This document shows positions 1 through 6,135 of a DNA stretch of 18,700 bases, one piece after another. Under the pieces are notes generated by a model, which searched no databases, was not told the DNA's origin, and saw only the letters and a list, made by a program, of their open reading frames with translations. Both the position numbers and the translations under genes were made by a program. The DNA is from Sedimentisphaerales bacterium. GTDB taxonomy: Bacteria; Planctomycetota; Phycisphaerae; Sedimentisphaerales; SG8-4. Within the stretch, counting starts at the first letter, position 1; each line of letters opens with the position of its first letter. The stretch is from NCBI GenBank assembly GCA_016928975.1, contig JAFGJR010000150.1, forward strand, positions 1-18,700. The letters are read 5' to 3'.

Positions 1-638
1 ACGGCCGATAGCAGGCCGCCCAGGGCTACATAGATGCCGACCGTGATCGACGAGACCCAGATGCTCACGTTCATGTCCCAGCCGAGCAGCAGGTTGAGGA
101 TCTTGGCCATGGCGAACATGCTGGCGCCGCTGACCATGACGGTCAGGAACGTGAACGAGATGCCGGCCAGAGCCCGCGCCCCCTCGCCGTAGCGCAACTT
201 CAGGTAGCCGGGGACCGAGTGCGTCTTGCATATGTAGTAGAAGGGCATCATGACGATGGCCAAAAACAGGATGGCGGGAATCGCGCCGATCAGGTAGGCG
301 TGAGCGCCGAGCATGCCGTACTGGTAAGCCATTGCCGACCAGCCCATCGTTTCGAGCGAGCTGAGGTTGGCGGAGATGAAGCTCAGGCCGGCGATCCAGG
401 CGGTCATCTTGCGGCCGGCCATGAAGAAGTCCTCACCCGTGCTCGTGTGCTTCTTCAGGTAGAACCCGATCGCCAGCACGACCGCGAAATACAGCACGAT
501 CAAGACCATGTCAATCCCGGACAGGGTCAGCAGGTGCGAGGGTGCGTTCGCCGCCGGTTCCGCCGCCTGCGCCAGTGACGGGGACACGAGGACGAGCGAG
601 AGCAGGGTCATCAGGCCAATATGCTTCAACGACGTCAT
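1..638 (-). CDS. Sodium:solute symporter (SSS family), N-terminal part
   Basis: Membrane transporter expected to couple Na+ entry to uptake of a small solute; the substrate cannot be read from the sequence. Reading the minus strand from the ATG at 636-638 gives 212 codons open to the window edge. Residues 1-26 look like a signal peptide (MTSLKHIGLMTLLSLVLVSP, ending near AQAAE), which is unusual for SSS proteins but seen in planctomycete-type members. It is followed by a helix (IDMVLIVLYFAVVLAIGFYL), the family-typical STGEDFFMAGRKM segment, then FISANLSSLETMGW and further hydrophobic segments including FLAIVMMPFYYICK. AAAGGAA lies about 5 nt before the start. Full SSS proteins run about 500-600 residues, so less than half is present. 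It is divergent from the response regulator. Family is confident, substrate unknown. Confidence 0.88.
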   Translation of the reverse strand, partial: MTSLKHIGLMTLLSLVLVSPSLAQAAEPAANAPSHLLTLSGIDMVLIVLYFAVVLAIGFYLKKHTSTGEDFFMAGRKMTAWIAGLSFISANLSSLETMGWSAMAYQYGMLGAHAYLIGAIPAILFLAIVMMPFYYICKTHSVPGYLKLRYGEGARALAGISFTFLTVMVSGASMFAMAKILNLLLGWDMNVSIWVSSITVGIYVALGGLLSA

Positions 639-704
639 ACAGTTCCTTTCGGGCTGCAACTGGATCCGGGGCTCTGTCGCCGGGCCCGCCAAAACCACAG
701 CCAG

Positions 705-734
705 ACAATATGCCGTCCCCGCAAGGGATGTCAA
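705..734 (-). promoter_or_regulatory. Sigma70-like promoter for the symporter
   Basis: On the minus strand a perfect -35 TTGACA (plus positions 729-734) is followed after 18 bp by TATTGT (705-710), 4 of 6 to the -10 consensus. The predicted transcript would start near 698 and give a leader of about 60 nt before the symporter ATG. Seen by eye only. Confidence 0.5.
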
Positions 735-765
735 GCGTCCTGTCGGGAGAACAGAGTGGTGGCGG

Positions 766-860
766 TGGGTGGCAGCGGCAAGCGGAGAGAAGCGGAGCTT
801 GCCGATGGTGCTGCGCTACGGAAGGACCATCGGCAAGCTGGCACTTGCCGCTGCCACCCA
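766..860. repeat. Nested inverted repeat, REPIN/MITE-like hairpin
   Basis: A perfect 17-bp outer inverted repeat (766-782 with 844-860, TGGGTGGCAGCGGCAAG) encloses a perfect 14-bp inner one (796-809 with 826-839, AGCTTGCCGATGGT), with 16 nt at the tip. The motif CGGCAAG/CTTGCCG also occurs as two smaller hairpins, one on each side (776-782 with 798-804; 831-837 with 844-850). Two palindromes in inverted order resemble REPIN-type non-autonomous repeats. It lies in the divergent intergenic region and carries no ORF of its own that looks real. It could instead be a bidirectional structural element; copy number elsewhere in the genome cannot be seen. Confidence 0.75.
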
Positions 861-885
861 GCACAGCGTCTGAGAACTCGCCGGA

Positions 886-914
886 TGGACGGAGACCGTC
901 GAATCTACTATAAT
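886..914 (+). promoter_or_regulatory. Sigma70-like promoter for the response regulator
   Basis: A perfect -10 TATAAT at 909-914 is preceded by 17 bp and TGGACG (886-891, 4 of 6 to TTGACA). Transcription would begin near 921. The -10 overlaps the most upstream in-frame ATG (913), so translation must begin further down if this promoter is real. Confidence 0.55.
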
Positions 915-987
915 GCGCGAAATGAACAGCCGCGTGGACGGGGATCTCGGTATGGGGACAAATGAGGCCGGTTGCGATTCTGGGACG

Positions 988-2358
988 ATGAGAGCCGATC
1001 CAGCGTCGCCGCGGATTCTGCTGGCGGACGACCAGTTGGGCGTGCTGAAGGCGCTGCGCCTGCTGCTCAAGGGCGAGGGCTACCAGATCGAGGCGGTCGG
1101 CTCGGCGGAGGCGGTCGTCGAGGCAATCCGGCGTCAGGATGTGGACGTGGTCCTGATGGACATGAACTACATGCGCGGCAACACGTCGGGCCAGGAGGGC
1201 CTGGACGTGCTGGCACGGATTCAGCAGATCGACAGCACGCTGCCGGTGGTGGTGATGACGGCCTGGAGCAGCGTGGAGCTGGCGGTGGAGGCGATGCGGC
1301 GGGGGGCGCGTGACTTCGTGACCAAGCCGTGGAAGAACGAGCGGCTGCTCGCGATCCTGCGGACGCAGGTGGAGCTGGGCCGGGCGTTGCGCAAGGGCCG
1401 ACAGCTCGAGCAGGAGAACACGCTTCTCCGAAGTGAGGCGCAACCGCTGTTGATCGCGGAGGCCCGCGCGATGCGGCCGGTCCTCGAAGCGATCGCGCGG
1501 ATCGGACCCTCACAGGCGAACGTCCTGATCACCGGCGAGAACGGCGCGGGCAAGGGGATCGTCGCCCAGGCGCTGCACGCCGCCTCGGCCAGGAAGGACA
1601 AATCCCTGGTGACGGTCAACACCGCGAGCATCCCCGACAGCCTCTTCGAGAGCGAGCTGTTCGGCCACATCGCCGGGGCCTTCACCGACGCCAAGACCGA
1701 TCGCATCGGACGTTTCAAGCTGGCCGACGGCGGGACCTTGTTCCTCGATGAGATCGCCAGCATCCCCGCGAACCTGCAATCCAAACTGCTCCGTGTCCTC
1801 GAAAGCGGCGAGTTCGAGCCGGTCGGATCCTCCAAGACCCACCGTGTGGACGTGCGAATCCTGTCGGCGACGAACGCCGATCTCAGCACGGAGATCGCGG
1901 CCGCTCGATTCCGCCAGGACCTGCTCTACCGCTTGAAGACCGTGGAGATTCGCATCCCGCCGCTGCGGGATCGCAAAGAGGATGTCCCGCTCCTGGCGGC
2001 CCATTTCCTCGAAAGGCATGCCGGCCGGTACCGCAAAGAGCTTGCCGGTTTCGACCCGGCCGCCATGCAGATCCTCCTGGACTACACCTGGCCCGGCAAC
2101 GTGCGCGAGCTCGACCACACCATCGAGCGGTCGGTCCTCATGGCTCGCGGCGGCACCGTGAAGGCCAGTGACCTGGGCTTAGAACCCAGAGCCGCCGGCG
2201 GCGCGAAGATCGAGGACATGACCCTGGAGCAGGTCGAGCAGATGATGATTCAGAACGCATTGGCCCGGTTCCAGGGCGACATCAGCAAGGCCGCCGAAGC
2301 CCTCGGCCTCAGCCGCGGCGCCTTCTACCGACGGTTGGAGAAGTACGGCATTGGTTGA
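988..2358 (+). CDS. Sigma-54-dependent response regulator (NtrC/Fis type)
   Basis: Phosphorylation-controlled activator of RNA polymerase-sigma54. From the chosen start (456 aa) the receiver domain spans about 8-125, with acidic pair D14-D15, phosphoacceptor D58 (VVLMDMNY), T91 and K113. The AAA+ domain spans about 155-385, with Walker A GENGAGKG (183-190, glycine where glutamate is usual), sigma54-contact loop GAFTDA (230-235, variant of GAFTGA) and Walker B LFLDEI (251-256). A Fis-type helix-turn-helix ends the protein (DISKAAEALGLSRGAFYRR). ATGs at 913, 922 and 952 are in frame, but 913 lies inside the TATAAT promoter, and the 988 start puts the receiver domain right at the N-terminus as in relatives. 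The partner kinase follows after an inserted S23-type unit. Likely targets are the two sigma-54 promoters at 9865 and 16579. Confidence 0.93.
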   Translation: MRADPASPRILLADDQLGVLKALRLLLKGEGYQIEAVGSAEAVVEAIRRQDVDVVLMDMNYMRGNTSGQEGLDVLARIQQIDSTLPVVVMTAWSSVELAVEAMRRGARDFVTKPWKNERLLAILRTQVELGRALRKGRQLEQENTLLRSEAQPLLIAEARAMRPVLEAIARIGPSQANVLITGENGAGKGIVAQALHAASARKDKSLVTVNTASIPDSLFESELFGHIAGAFTDAKTDRIGRFKLADGGTLFLDEIASIPANLQSKLLRVLESGEFEPVGSSKTHRVDVRILSATNADLSTEIAAARFRQDLLYRLKTVEIRIPPLRDRKEDVPLLAAHFLERHAGRYRKELAGFDPAAMQILLDYTWPGNVRELDHTIERSVLMARGGTVKASDLGLEPRAAGGAKIEDMTLEQVEQMMIQNALARFQGDISKAAEALGLSRGAFYRRLEKYGIG

Positions 2359-2373
2359 GGGAGAACGAACGCT

Positions 2374-2404
2374 CAGTAGTCTGTAGTCGGTAGTCAGTAG
2401 TCGG
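2374..2404. repeat. Left heptad-repeat arm of S23 unit 1
   Basis: Four imperfect 7-bp units (TAGTCTG, TAGTCGG, TAGTCAG, TAGTCGG) in series, starting 15 nt after the regulator stop codon. This 31-nt arm is complementary to 2840-2870: 27 Watson-Crick pairs, 2 G-U pairs (2380, 2387) and 2 mismatches (2382, 2396). Confidence 0.9.
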
Positions 2405-2454
2405 TAAGAAATGGCGAGAACCGTGGCAATTGCGGAGAAAGGAGCGGTAGCTGG

Positions 2455-2829
2455 ATGGCAGGCAAGAACTACAGAGATCTGGACGTGTGGCGCGAGGCGA
2501 TGGATTTCGTTGTGGAGTGTTACCGCGTGAGCCGGGTATTTCCCAAGGGCGAAGTGTACGGGCTGACGAGTCAGCTTCAGAGAGCTGCTGTGTCCATCCC
2601 AGCCAATATCGTCGAAGGACAGGGCCGTCAACATGACAAGGAGTTCCTCCAGCACCTCTCCATCGCCTATGGCTCCCTGGCGGAGGCTGAGACCCATATA
2701 CAGATCTCCCGCCGGTTGGAGTATCCTGATGATAAGGTAGAAGGCTCGATGTTGGAGAGGGCCGCTCGGATCGGTCGCATGCTCAACGGCCTGAGGAAGT
2801 CCCTTGAAACGAAGATCGCAGGTCACTGA
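2455..2829 (+). CDS. S23 ribosomal intervening-sequence-type four-helix-bundle protein (unit 1)
   Basis: Small protein (124 aa) of the 23S rRNA intervening-sequence/four-helix-bundle family, related in fold to the Avd accessory protein of diversity-generating retroelements. Known structures of the fold are ring-like oligomers with basic surfaces; the cellular role is unknown. Visible hallmarks are the N-terminal DLDVWREAMDFVVECY helix, the family core YGLTSQLQRAAVSIPANI (residues about 35-52), EGQGRQHDKEFLQHLSIAYG and the SLAEAET turn, then a final helix with GRMLNGLRKSL. AAAGGAG (2438-2444) sits 10 nt before the ATG. The gene stands between two co-oriented two-component genes, unrelated to them, and is enclosed by complementary heptad repeats. 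The protein is clearly homologous to the one at 17915-18295, sharing SQLQRAAVS, EFLQH and SIAYGSLAE blocks. Family confident, function unknown. Confidence 0.92.
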   Translation: MAGKNYRDLDVWREAMDFVVECYRVSRVFPKGEVYGLTSQLQRAAVSIPANIVEGQGRQHDKEFLQHLSIAYGSLAEAETHIQISRRLEYPDDKVEGSMLERAARIGRMLNGLRKSLETKIAGH

Positions 2830-2839
2830 AGAACGAACG

Positions 2840-2870
2840 CCGACTACCGACTACCGGCTACCGGCTACTG
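2840..2870. repeat. Right heptad-repeat arm of S23 unit 1
   Basis: Four 7-bp units in the complementary sense (CGACTAC, CGACTAC, CGGCTAC, CGGCTAC), pairing with 2374-2404. It ends 10 nt before the kinase start codon and occupies the place where the kinase ribosome-binding site would be expected. Confidence 0.9.
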
Positions 2871-2880
2871 GTTCAGCCCT

Positions 2881-4200
2881 ATGAAGTACGAACATCGCAT
2901 CCTGACCTTAGGTTTGCTGGCCGGACTGGCGGGCTCGGTGATGTCCTTCTTCCTGCTGTGGGACTCTGGCTACGCCGTGCGGACGCAAGTGACGCTGGGC
3001 CTGATCATCATGATTTTCTGGGTGAGCGTGGCGTTCACGATCCAGAGCAAGGTGGTCTTTCCGCTTCGCACGTTGTCGAACCTGCTCGGAGCGCTGCGGG
3101 AGGGGGATTACTCGTTGCGGGCGCGGGGCGCCCGACTCGATGACGCGATGGGCGAGGTCGTCTGGGAGGTCAATGCGCTGGCGGAATCGCTTCGCGAGCA
3201 GCGATTGGGCGCGATGGAGGCCACGGCCCTGCTGCGCAAGGTCATGGCCGGGATCGACGTGGCCATGTTCGGCTTCGATAGTCACCAGCGATTGCAACTG
3301 GTCAATGACAGCGGCAAGCGCCTGCTCGGCAGGACCGACGAGCAGGTCCTCGGCTGCGATGCAGAGGACCTGGGCCTGGCCCAGTGTCTTGGAGGCGATA
3401 CGCCGCGAGTGCTCGATATCGCGCTGCCTGGTGGCTCCGGGCGGTGGGAGCTGCGCCGCGGCGTGTATCGGGAAAAGGGTGCATCTCACCAGCTTGTGTT
3501 CCTCTCCGACCTGACTCGCACGTTGCACGAGGAGGAGCGGCGGGCCTGGACCCAGTTGATCCGGACCGTGCGTCACGAGGTGAACAATTCCCTGACGCCA
3601 ATCCAGTCGGTCGCCGACAGCCTCCGGGCAACTGTCGCTCGCCGGCCTTTGCCGCAGGATTGGGAGGAGGACTTGAAAGGGGGACTGGAGCTCATCGCCG
3701 AGCGATCCGAGGCGCTCGCCCGATTCATCGGGGCGTACTCCCGCCTGATGCATCTGCCGCAGCCGGCGTTCTCGCAGGTCGACGTGGCCCAGTTGCTGCG
3801 CCGCGCAGCGGAGCTGGAGACGCGAATGGAAGTGACCGTCGAGGAGGGCCGGTCGGTGCAAATCCGGGCCGACCGCGACCAGTTGGAGCAACTGCTGATC
3901 AATGTGATCTCCAACAGCGTAGAGGCGAGTCAACAGTCTCACCCGGGCGGAGACGGCCGGGTCTGCGTCGGCTGGCGAATCGACGGCGCCGAGCTGGAGG
4001 TCTGGGTGGATGACGATGGCCCCGGTCTATCCAGCGACACGAACGTCTTCGTCCCGTTCTACACGACCAAGCAGCACGGCTCCGGCATCGGTCTGGCCCT
4101 GAGCCGCCAGATCGCGGAAGCCCACCACGGCTCCCTGACCCTAGCCAACCACCCCAACAACCCCGGCTGCCGAGCCTGCCTGCGCCTGCCGATCATGTAG
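2881..4200 (+). CDS. Membrane sensor histidine kinase (NtrY-like)
   Basis: Autophosphorylating sensor of the two-component pair with the regulator at 988-2358 (439 aa). Two N-terminal membrane helices (about 9-27 and 35-55) are separated by only a few residues, so there is almost no periplasmic sensor. A HAMP-like stretch (about 58-105) and a PAS-like domain (about 120-220, VMAGIDVAMFGFDSHQRLQL) follow, then the H box RHEVNNSLTPI with H232 in the NtrY-type context. The HATPase part has the N box NVISNSVEAS (N341), G1 DDDGPGL (about 377-383) and G2 GSGIGLALSRQIAEAHHGS (about 400-418). No Shine-Dalgarno sequence precedes the ATG; the right arm of S23 unit 1 is there instead. It ends 4 bp before the convergent MNT gene. 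Confidence 0.92.
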   Translation: MKYEHRILTLGLLAGLAGSVMSFFLLWDSGYAVRTQVTLGLIIMIFWVSVAFTIQSKVVFPLRTLSNLLGALREGDYSLRARGARLDDAMGEVVWEVNALAESLREQRLGAMEATALLRKVMAGIDVAMFGFDSHQRLQLVNDSGKRLLGRTDEQVLGCDAEDLGLAQCLGGDTPRVLDIALPGGSGRWELRRGVYREKGASHQLVFLSDLTRTLHEEERRAWTQLIRTVRHEVNNSLTPIQSVADSLRATVARRPLPQDWEEDLKGGLELIAERSEALARFIGAYSRLMHLPQPAFSQVDVAQLLRRAAELETRMEVTVEEGRSVQIRADRDQLEQLLINVISNSVEASQQSHPGGDGRVCVGWRIDGAELEVWVDDDGPGLSSDTNVFVPFYTTKQHGSGIGLALSRQIAEAHHGSLTLANHPNNPGCRACLRLPIM

Positions 4201-4204
4201 CAGT

Positions 4205-4555
4205 TCAGGTCATCTCGTTCTTGGAGTTGCCATCCGGCGTCACTTGTATCCCTTCTCGTCGGGCGATCTCAATGATGGGCGTTGCGGTATCCTCTGCCCA
4301 CTGGCGCTCGCCGCAGGGGATGGGCTCGATCCGGCTGTCCGTGCGTGCCGCCACGCGCCACAGGGAATTGATGGCGTCCCGAGAGAACGTCCCGTCGAAC
4401 GCAGGGGACACGACCACCAGATCGATATCGCTCCACTGATGAGGATGGCCCGCGGCGTAGGAGCCAAAGATCACCCCCATGCGTGCCAGTATGCCGTGCT
4501 GTGCAAGGTTCCGCAGATATTGTCGAACGATGTCTACAATTGCTGGATCAGCCAT
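4205..4555 (-). CDS. MNT-domain nucleotidyltransferase (MntA-type antitoxin)
   Basis: Minimal nucleotidyltransferase of 116 aa, partner of the HEPN gene just upstream. It carries the exact GSX10DXD motif of MntA-type enzymes: G31-S32, then ten residues, then D43-I-D45 (SDIDL), with E77 (RIEPIP) as a likely third metal ligand. In characterised HepT/MntA systems the MNT protein transfers AMP to the HEPN toxin and inactivates it. The ATG lies within the HEPN gene (22-bp overlap), so translation is probably coupled. The 3' end is 4 bp from the convergent kinase stop, so the transcripts must overlap. The family is clear; the antitoxin role is inferred from pairing. Confidence 0.88.
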   Translation of the reverse strand: MADPAIVDIVRQYLRNLAQHGILARMGVIFGSYAAGHPHQWSDIDLVVVSPAFDGTFSRDAINSLWRVAARTDSRIEPIPCGERQWAEDTATPIIEIARREGIQVTPDGNSKNEMT

Positions 4556-4917
4556 GTCAGAACCTCTTGGGACCGAGCTATGAATTCCGTCGCCTCCTTG
4601 GGACGCAGTTGAAGCCCATAGAATTCTGGATAACGTCCTTCCAAGTTGAATTGGTTCATGTCCGCCAACACATCCGCCTGTCGCTCCTCAAGCCTCAAGC
4701 CGGCCGACTCGCTGAGACGCGTGAGATTGTGTATTTTGGGCGGAACGTCCCGCGTGCGACGACAGAGGATCGCCTTCAGTATCTTCTCCAACGCCAGGTG
4801 GGCAAAGAACAATCCATGTCGGCCTCTGCCGTCCCTCACCAATTCGACGGCGACTTCCCAATCTTCAGCCGAACCCTGGCGCCAATAGTCAATTTGCTTC
4901 TCGATATCGACCATCAT
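4534..4917 (-). CDS. HEPN-domain protein (HepT-type toxin candidate)
   Basis: HEPN-family protein of 127 aa, helical, with the family core FFAHLALEKILKAIL (about 37-51) followed by RDVPPKIHNL. R56 and H63 form the RX4-6H motif of HEPN ribonucleases (six residues between). In well-studied HepT toxins the motif continues as HXY, the tyrosine being the AMPylation site; here the residues are H-N-L, so the modified tyrosine is missing or elsewhere. It is first gene of a two-gene minus-strand unit with the MNT gene. Start codons at 4917 and 4914 are equivalent candidates. Whether it is an active RNase is unknown. Confidence 0.85.
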   Translation of the reverse strand: MMVDIEKQIDYWRQGSAEDWEVAVELVRDGRGRHGLFFAHLALEKILKAILCRRTRDVPPKIHNLTRLSESAGLRLEERQADVLADMNQFNLEGRYPEFYGLQLRPKEATEFIARSQEVLTWLIQQL

Positions 4918-4922
4918 GGGGT

Positions 4923-4951
4923 ATTCTATCGCAATAGGGATGGGCCATCAA
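4923..4951 (-). promoter_or_regulatory. Sigma70-like promoter for the HEPN/MNT pair
   Basis: On the minus strand TTGATG (plus 4946-4951) and TAGAAT (4923-4928) are separated by 17 bp, 4 of 6 and 5 of 6 to consensus. Transcription would begin at about 4916-4917, the HEPN ATG itself, so the message would be leaderless or nearly so. Confidence 0.55.
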
Positions 4952-4983
4952 CACCGGCACGAGGGGATCATTGGGACTGATGT

Positions 4984-6135
4984 ATGAGAGTGCTCCAGAA
5001 CAATGCTCAAGGTCATTGGTGTCAAATGGTCAGGAAGTCCGCCCTTGCTGCAGCGGTACTCGTGGTCCTCCATAGCCACGGCTTGTGGGGCCAGAGCTCG
5101 ACCGCGGCGCAAGTGGCACAGCAGCCGCGGCCGTTTTGCACGGGGTTCACGGCGTTTCCGTATGATCTCAGCATGGAGGCGGTCGAGCAGACGCGCCGGT
5201 TTGTGCGCGACAATGCAGATCTGATCGCGCACCACATCGAAGGCGTGCCGTGGGCAGAGGCACTGTGCGGTGCGCCGTTTCCGAAGGAGGTACTGGACGA
5301 TCACCAGTCCAAGCGGTCGATGAAGCCACCGGGGGCGAAGGTGTATCTGGCGGTGTCACCGGGTCGAGGCGATCTCAAGCTGCCGGACCGGGGCGCCACG
5401 CCGCTGCCGCCGGAGCTGAAGGGCAGGTCGTATGATGATCCGCTCGTCAAACGAGCATTTCTCACCTATTGCCGGCATTGCATCGATTTCTTTCAGCCTG
5501 ACTACATGGCCATCGGCATCGAAGTGAATGAAATCTTCAGTGCCGACGTCGCCAAGTGGCATGCCTATGTCGAGCTTCATCGTTACATCTATGGCCAGGT
5601 GAAGAAGGAGCATCCAGGTCTGCCGGTCTTCGCGTCGTTCACGCTGCACAACATGATCAAAGATCGCGGGCCGATGCTGGCGGCGTGGGAGGAGTTGATG
5701 CCGTTCAACGACCTCGTCGCGGTCAGTTACTATCCGTTCCTGGCAGGCGAGCCGGCGGACCAAGCGCTGGCGTGGATGACGGACAGGTTCGACCGTTTCG
5801 GCAAGCCCTATGCGATGGTCGAGACCAACGACGCCGGCGACCGGCTGGTCTTTCCGCAAAGCAGGATCGTGATTGACGGCACGCCTGAGAAGCAGGCGGC
5901 CTACGTGCGAACGCTGCTGCGCCTGGCGGAGCAGCACCGCTTCGTCTTCGTCGTGCTGTTCATCCATCGCGACTACGACGCGCTGTGGGACAAGATCAAA
6001 GCGACTGCGCCGGAGCTGTTCATGGCCTGGCGCGATTGCGGGCTGGTCGATGAGCAGGGCAACGCCCGGCCTGCCTATGCCGTCTGGCGTGAGTATTTCG
6101 AGCGGCCCTTCGAGGAGGAAACAAAGAAGCAATGA
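4984..6135 (+). CDS. Secreted TIM-barrel glycoside hydrolase-like protein
   Basis: Probable exported hydrolase-like protein (383 aa from the first ATG). The better start is ATG 5026, because MVRKSALAAAVLVVLHSHGL then forms a normal signal peptide ending near WGQ; the first 14 residues before it look non-coding. The mature part has alternating strand/helix segments: KVYLAVSP, DYMAIGIEVNEI, LPVFASFTLHN, LVAVSYYPF, YAMVETNDAG, FVFVVLFIHRDYDALW. This is the pattern of a clan A-type TIM barrel, with E in GIEVNEI and E in MVETNDAG in the places of acid/base and nucleophile. Family number and substrate cannot be assigned by eye. Its stop overlaps the next start as ATGA (6132-6135), indicating an operon with the HzsA-related gene. 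Confidence 0.72.
   Translation: MRVLQNNAQGHWCQMVRKSALAAAVLVVLHSHGLWGQSSTAAQVAQQPRPFCTGFTAFPYDLSMEAVEQTRRFVRDNADLIAHHIEGVPWAEALCGAPFPKEVLDDHQSKRSMKPPGAKVYLAVSPGRGDLKLPDRGATPLPPELKGRSYDDPLVKRAFLTYCRHCIDFFQPDYMAIGIEVNEIFSADVAKWHAYVELHRYIYGQVKKEHPGLPVFASFTLHNMIKDRGPMLAAWEELMPFNDLVAVSYYPFLAGEPADQALAWMTDRFDRFGKPYAMVETNDAGDRLVFPQSRIVIDGTPEKQAAYVRTLLRLAEQHRFVFVVLFIHRDYDALWDKIKATAPELFMAWRDCGLVDEQGNARPAYAVWREYFERPFEEETKKQ

Larger units (their letters stand above)
639..987. promoter_or_regulatory. Divergent intergenic control region
   Basis: About 350 bp without a credible gene between the symporter and the response regulator. It holds the minus-strand promoter at 705-734, the nested inverted repeat at 766-860 and the plus-strand promoter at 886-914. 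Short frames here have arginine/proline/serine-rich translations typical of shadows. No RNA gene was recognised. Confidence 0.6.
2374..2870 (+). mobile_element. S23/IVP-type unit 1: four-helix-bundle gene inside heptad-repeat inverted arms
   Basis: A composite unit of 497 bp: left arm, 50-nt leader, a 124-codon S23-type gene, 10-nt spacer, right arm. It fills the whole gap between regulator and kinase. A 10-bp direct repeat GAACGAACGC occurs just before the left arm (2363-2372) and just before the right arm (2831-2840). This is not the order expected of a target-site duplication, because the right arm lies outside the second copy. That the unit is mobile is inferred from the same architecture at 17872-18360, not from any transposase; none is encoded. 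Confidence 0.55.

Noticed and set aside
219..578. Plus-strand frame of 119 codons near the left edge
   Set aside because: It is antisense to the SSS symporter, whose membrane helices and family motifs are clear; the translation is charged and repetitive like a shadow frame.
839..855. Sigma-54 site TGGCAC at 839-844 before the regulator
   Set aside because: The expected TTGC five bases further on is missing and there is no GG-N10-GC spacing; the sequence is part of the inverted repeat.
913..987. Earlier starts of the response regulator (913, 922, 952)
   Set aside because: ATG 913 overlaps the TATAAT promoter box, and the extra residues are not part of the receiver domain. 952 remains possible.
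511..1443. Long minus-strand frame opposite the response regulator (310 codons)
   Set aside because: Its C-terminal part only echoes the control region and the symporter start in another frame; the translation is rich in R, H, P and A with no domain, and it lies antisense to a clear receiver domain.
2374..2404. CRISPR-like short repeats at the heptad arms
   Set aside because: Units are 7 bp, contiguous and without spacers; no cas genes. They pair with a distant complementary arm.
2363..2840. Reading the GAACGAACGC copies as a target-site duplication of an insertion sequence
   Set aside because: The right inverted arm lies outside the second copy and no transposase is encoded, so the geometry does not fit.
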